Of a stretch of DNA of 43,268 nt, positions 40,167 to 43,268 are shown one piece after another. The notes beneath the pieces were generated by a model, which was given only the letters and a program-made list of their open reading frames with translations, was not told the origin of the DNA and ran no database searches. How positions within the stretch are numbered: the stretch's first letter is position 1; each line of letters begins with the position of its first letter. The stretch comes from Clostridiales bacterium (GTDB lineage: Bacteria > Bacillota > Clostridia > Oscillospirales > Oscillospiraceae): assembly GCA_012719745.1 (NCBI GenBank), contig JAAXZS010000117.1:1-43268 (forward strand). Reading direction: 5' to 3'. The position numbers and the translations under genes were made by a program.

Positions 40167-42444
40167 CCAGCGCCTGCTGGCTGGTACGGAGCTCCAGCTG
40201 CAGCTGATGCTCGTTTGTCACATTGGAATAACTGGCATACACAAGCTGTGTCCCGTCCGGCTGGGGGACGGAGATTCCTTCCAGACGAATCCACAGGTAC
40301 TCTTTCTGACTCTTGCTAAAGGAGCGGTAGGTATATTCCATTTTATGAGAGCCGTTCAGCGCCTTCATAACGGCTTTTTGCAGACCCGGCAGATCATCGG
40401 GATGCACATGGTGCAAATTCAGCTCTTTTGATCCTAAACCTGTAGTCTCACCCAGCAACTTTGAAAACTGCTCGCTGACAATAACGGGGTGCAGTTTTTT
40501 CCCGTCCCAGCGATAGAGGCAGACCCCTCCGGGCACGTTGTGGATCACATCCCGCAGCTGGTGCTCCTGTTGTATCTGGGTGGTGACGTCGTAATAGGTG
40601 CCGTAGGTGGAGACAGTGCCGTCGGGCCGCGGTACGGAACCAAATTCGATCCGCACCCACTTTGTCCGGTCGCCGGGAAAGAGAAACCGCAGCGTTTCTG
40701 CCGTGTGCGCACAGCCACCGGTGGCCCGGGCTGTCAGATTTCGCATTTTTTCCACATCATCCGGGTGAACGCCATAGGTGGGATCCCGCATGCAAAGCTT
40801 TCTGAGCGCCGGTTCGGAAGCTTCAAAAAGTTGGCAGAAGCTGTTATTCATATATTCGATCTCATAGCTGCCGTCCCGGGGATCTAACCGAAAGACGACG
40901 ATGCCGGAGGTCACGTTCTGCAGCATTTCCGAAAAACGCTGCTGTGCCAGTTTGATCGGTGTAATATCGGTGAGGTATTCGATGTGGGCTTCCCGGCCGG
41001 CCCAGTTCAGGACCCGCCCCTGCGTTATGTAGTAGCGGTTAAGCTGCGGGATATAGAGTTCCTCCCGCAGTGTTGTGCCGTCATCAAAATTCTTGCAGAA
41101 GGGGCAGGGCGCCGAAGAACCCAGCAGATATTCATGGCACAGCCGCCCCTCATAATTCCGGTCGGCCTTGTTCAGAATGGAAAAGACCTCCTGATTCAGG
41201 TACAGCAGCTCATGGGTCTTGTTGTCGCAGACGACCACGGCTACGCCGGAATCCTCCGTAATATCCCGCAGCAGTTCCCGCATCTGGGGCATCTCGCTGA
41301 ATACCGCGTGAATAATGGGATCGCCATGGTCTGAGCCAGCCTTTTTAAAGCTGCCGTTGATCCAGATGTAGCCGCCGGAAATGTGAGGAATCCGATAATC
41401 AAGGGAGACGACCCTGTCGCTGTCCGCTGCCTGACGAATGGCGGCAGCCACCCGTGCCACATCTTCAGAAAAAATGGCGTTTTCGGCGGAATCTGCTGTC
41501 AGCTCGATGTATTCCTCCGGCGTCCGGCCGCTGAGCAGACCTACCCCGCGGGACTGATAAATAACATGCCGCTCCCCATTGACGAGGCGGTACAGTGCCA
41601 CACCGCCGGGCAGCGCATTGATGATATTGTCCAGCTGGGCCTGCTTGTCATGCTCCTTTGTGACATCGTAGCAGACGGATATGATAATGGTTTCACCGTT
41701 TTCGTCTGTGGTTTTTCGACCGATGTTGTGAATCCAGATATAGGTGCCGTCCTGTCTGCGCATTTGGTAATCGAAGGCGAATTGCGCCCCTGCGGCAAGC
41801 TGAGACGCTACCTCCGTCTCCACACGTTTTCGATCATTGGGATGTATGCCGTTGATAAGAAGACCGTCGATGTCGGTAATATATGCGGCCTTTCCGCTAT
41901 AGCCTAAATATTCCAGCAGCCGGTCATTGACAAAGTAAAAAGGACAGCCGGGTTTCATGTAACCGCCCAGCAGACCGCCGGCCATGGTGGAAACGATCAA
42001 ATCCATTTTAGCGTGGGCAATTTTCTCCCTGCCTTTGGTCAGGGGGAAATATTCGCTTTGCTGTTGGTTACTGTCTGACACGGAAAAGTGCATGGAGCAC
42101 AGCTTTAAAGTGCCTTTTTCTACCCGGGATACAGCCGTTACACGAAAGGGAAAAGCAATCCCCTCGTTTTCCAGTGTTATGCGCAAAAAGGCAACGCCGG
42201 AATCAGGGCCGGTGGGTACTTGAGATTCCTCCGTAACGGCCATTTTGTAAGGGGCGGGCATTGTGCGGATTTCATCTGCAATATAGGCACGGGCCGCTTC
42301 GATATTGCAAACATCCTCCCGGTCCGATGTACCGAACCAGTGTATATCCTCCGAAAGGAGAGAGACAGCCTTTTCCATGTCTCGCTCCACAAAATCAAAG
42401 AAGCAAAAATTCCTGACTAATGTCAGTGTATTGTCCAAATTCAC
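39991..42444 (-). CDS. Hybrid sensor histidine kinase, N-terminal multi-PAS part (before frameshift)
   Basis: Residues 1-135 resemble a SnoaL/NTF2-like fold (AVSLLSEDIHWFGTSDREDV); four to five PAS domains follow, with landmarks NDRLLEYLGYSG, GVALYRLVNG, GTYIWIHNIGR and GVHPDDVEKMR. It ends LLERDIILPP then LSRRF after the run of eight G (40008-40015), which on the minus strand is C8. Removing one base restores the frame into the kinase part. Start chosen as GTG 42442-42444, with GGGAG only four bases upstream; ATG at codon 23 is an alternative but would cut the SnoaL-like domain. The absence of a membrane helix suggests cytosolic sensing. Confidence 0.82.
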   Translation of the reverse strand: MNLDNTLTLVRNFCFFDFVERDMEKAVSLLSEDIHWFGTSDREDVCNIEAARAYIADEIRTMPAPYKMAVTEESQVPTGPDSGVAFLRITLENEGIAFPFRVTAVSRVEKGTLKLCSMHFSVSDSNQQQSEYFPLTKGREKIAHAKMDLIVSTMAGGLLGGYMKPGCPFYFVNDRLLEYLGYSGKAAYITDIDGLLINGIHPNDRKRVETEVASQLAAGAQFAFDYQMRRQDGTYIWIHNIGRKTTDENGETIIISVCYDVTKEHDKQAQLDNIINALPGGVALYRLVNGERHVIYQSRGVGLLSGRTPEEYIELTADSAENAIFSEDVARVAAAIRQAADSDRVVSLDYRIPHISGGYIWINGSFKKAGSDHGDPIIHAVFSEMPQMRELLRDITEDSGVAVVVCDNKTHELLYLNQEVFSILNKADRNYEGRLCHEYLLGSSAPCPFCKNFDDGTTLREELYIPQLNRYYITQGRVLNWAGREAHIEYLTDITPIKLAQQRFSEMLQNVTSGIVVFRLDPRDGSYEIEYMNNSFCQLFEASEPALRKLCMRDPTYGVHPDDVEKMRNLTARATGGCAHTAETLRFLFPGDRTKWVRIEFGSVPRPDGTVSTYGTYYDVTTQIQQEHQLRDVIHNVPGGVCLYRWDGKKLHPVIVSEQFSKLLGETTGLGSKELNLHHVHPDDLPGLQKAVMKALNGSHKMEYTYRSFSKSQKEYLWIRLEGISVPQPDGTQLVYASYSNVTNEHQLQLELRTSQQALDVATEEAGLRFWTFDPLRDCAHQGKLSVQNLGLPEFMDHYPQSLLERDIILPPLSRRF
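40008..40015. other. Run of eight G at the frameshift point
   Basis: Eight consecutive G (C8 on the gene strand). With seven, the reading frame passes from the N-terminal to the C-terminal kinase part (ILPP-YHAAFED). Either a sequencing or assembly error, a phase-variable tract, or an inactivating mutation. Confidence 0.8.
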
Positions 42445-42509
42445 TCACTCCCTGTAAGTTCTTTAGGGGAAGGCGGAGAAAGAGGCAGGCCGGCAAAAGG
42501 CCTGCTCCT

Positions 42510-42537
42510 AATATAATATATGTTGATTATAGGACAA
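42510..42537 (-). promoter_or_regulatory. Probable promoter of the sensor kinase
   Basis: TTGTCC (42532-42537), 16 bases, TATATT (42510-42515) on the minus strand. The inverted repeat CAGGCC/GGCCTG (about 42486-42504) lies in the leader. The surrounding 170 bases up to the CRISPR array hold no gene. Confidence 0.5.
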
Positions 42538-42621
42538 TATATTCCTTATTTCAACAGCTTCCGCCTTTATACCAATAAATTTCACCCGTAAACGCAGGTA
42601 AAAGGAATACCGCCGAGTAAT

Positions 42622-43268
42622 ATAAAAAGAGTCGTTCCCTGTGAGGGGAGCGACCTTTTCAAAACCGCTTGACCGTTCGCGGTTTACACATTTCAATCCA
42701 CGCTCCCAGTGAGGGGAGCGACCTTACGCAAGCCGGTATCAATAGCGCCCACAGCGGTATTTCAATCCACGCTCCCCGTGAGGGGAGCGACATTGCTGCA
42801 TTTCTTCAGGCTGTTTTCCGTCTGCATTTCAATCCACGCTCCCCGTGAGGGGAGCGACATAGCTCTTGCATACAGACGCGGATATCCGCACGATTTCAAT
42901 CCACGCTCCCCGTGAGGGGAGCGACTTCAGGATCTCAAACCGTGCGGTGTATGCTGCGTTATTTCAATCCACGCTCCCCGTGAGGGGAGCGACCATGCGG
43001 TATTGCAACGGCGTGGCGATGGCACCAAATTTCAATCCACGCTCCCCGTGAGGGGAGCGACTTGTTGCCTATGGGCCGATTACGACCAAGACGAATTTCA
43101 ATCCACGCTCCCCGTGAGGGGAGCGACAATCAGGATTTTTTATTTCACCTATTGACAACGCATTTCAATCCACGCTCCCCGTGAGGGGAGCGACCATAAG
43201 TCCGAGATCCTCTCCTATCTGATCGACGTGATTTCAATCCACGCTCCCAGTGAGGGGAGCGACATACA
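42622..43268 (-). CRISPR. Type I-C CRISPR array, trailer end; continues off window
   Basis: Nine full 33-base repeats and one decayed repeat. Repeat starts: 42690, 42759, 42826, 42893, 42961, 43029, 43095, 43162 and 43231; decayed copy 42622-42654. Spacers are 33 to 36 bases. In the transcribed (minus) sense the repeat begins GTCGCTCCCCTCACG and ends GTGGATTGAAAT, the type I-C form with a GCTCCCC/GGGGAGC stem. Transcription therefore runs toward lower coordinates, and the decayed last repeat at 42622 is the old trailer end. The leader and cas genes should lie beyond 43268. Repeats at 42690 and 43231 share one change (CCCAGTGAG in place of CCCCGTGAG). No spacer match to the window was seen by eye. 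Confidence 0.97.

Noticed and set aside
42709-43051. Open frames reading through CRISPR repeats
   Set aside because: Their sequence is repeated FQSTLPVRGAT units, which simply translate the repeat; not proteins.

Overview
The window looks like chromosome of a GC-rich anaerobic Clostridia of the Oscillospiraceae type (Flavonifractor/Oscillibacter/Dysosmobacter-like). This is inferred from Firmicutes-style GGAGG ribosome binding sites and sigma-A promoters, a gyrase/topoisomerase IV pair of clostridial type, a sigma-54 activator, corrinoid methyltransferase genes, a tandem glycine riboswitch and type I-C CRISPR repeats. The genus is not provable from the sequence alone. Most genes lie on the minus strand.

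Layout. 1-1178: threonine ammonia-lyase, cut by the window edge. 1376-1737: a small unknown protein, a two-way terminator and tRNA-Gly. 1768-6697: parE, parC and a lipoprotein as one operon. 6810-7264: a small membrane protein followed by a tandem glycine riboswitch and terminator that has no obvious target gene. 7454-9064: CBS-domain family II pyrophosphatase. 9278-11493: Fe-S assembly (Rrf2 regulator, cysteine desulfurase, IscU scaffold), with a perfect palindrome over the nifS promoter. 11893-13041: glycerate kinase.

13172-19951 is a coherent catabolic island. An AEC transporter and a sigma-54 activator sit upstream of an operon made of a BKACE (beta-keto acid cleavage) enzyme, a zinc-ribbon protein, a 3-hydroxyacid dehydrogenase, an AtoE-type carboxylate transporter and a small membrane protein. 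A near-consensus -24/-12 promoter and an upstream palindrome precede the operon. I read it as import of a free 3-hydroxy acid, oxidation to the 3-keto acid, and cleavage with acetyl-CoA. 20044-20907 is a metallo-beta-lactamase-fold hydrolase.

21032-29314 is a divergent unit: adenine deaminase plus a polyamine-type ABC transporter on the minus strand, and two M20 amidohydrolases on the plus strand. 29464-32025 is a patchwork of scars: the end of a hybrid histidine kinase fused to AT-rich foreign DNA, a DUF4238-like gene, a ribbon-helix-helix protein running into an integrase tail, tRNA-Pro and a nitroreductase stub.

32231-37361 is a corrinoid methyl-transfer locus. It encodes a UroD-type methyltransferase fused to its corrinoid protein, a DUF2284 protein, a RACo-type ferredoxin/ATPase activator and a homocysteine methyltransferase, which together could move a methyl group from an unknown donor to homocysteine. 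37422-42444 is a very large multi-PAS hybrid sensor kinase split by a one-base shift in a run of eight G. The window ends in the trailer end of a type I-C CRISPR array (42622-43268+), whose leader and cas genes should lie beyond the right edge.
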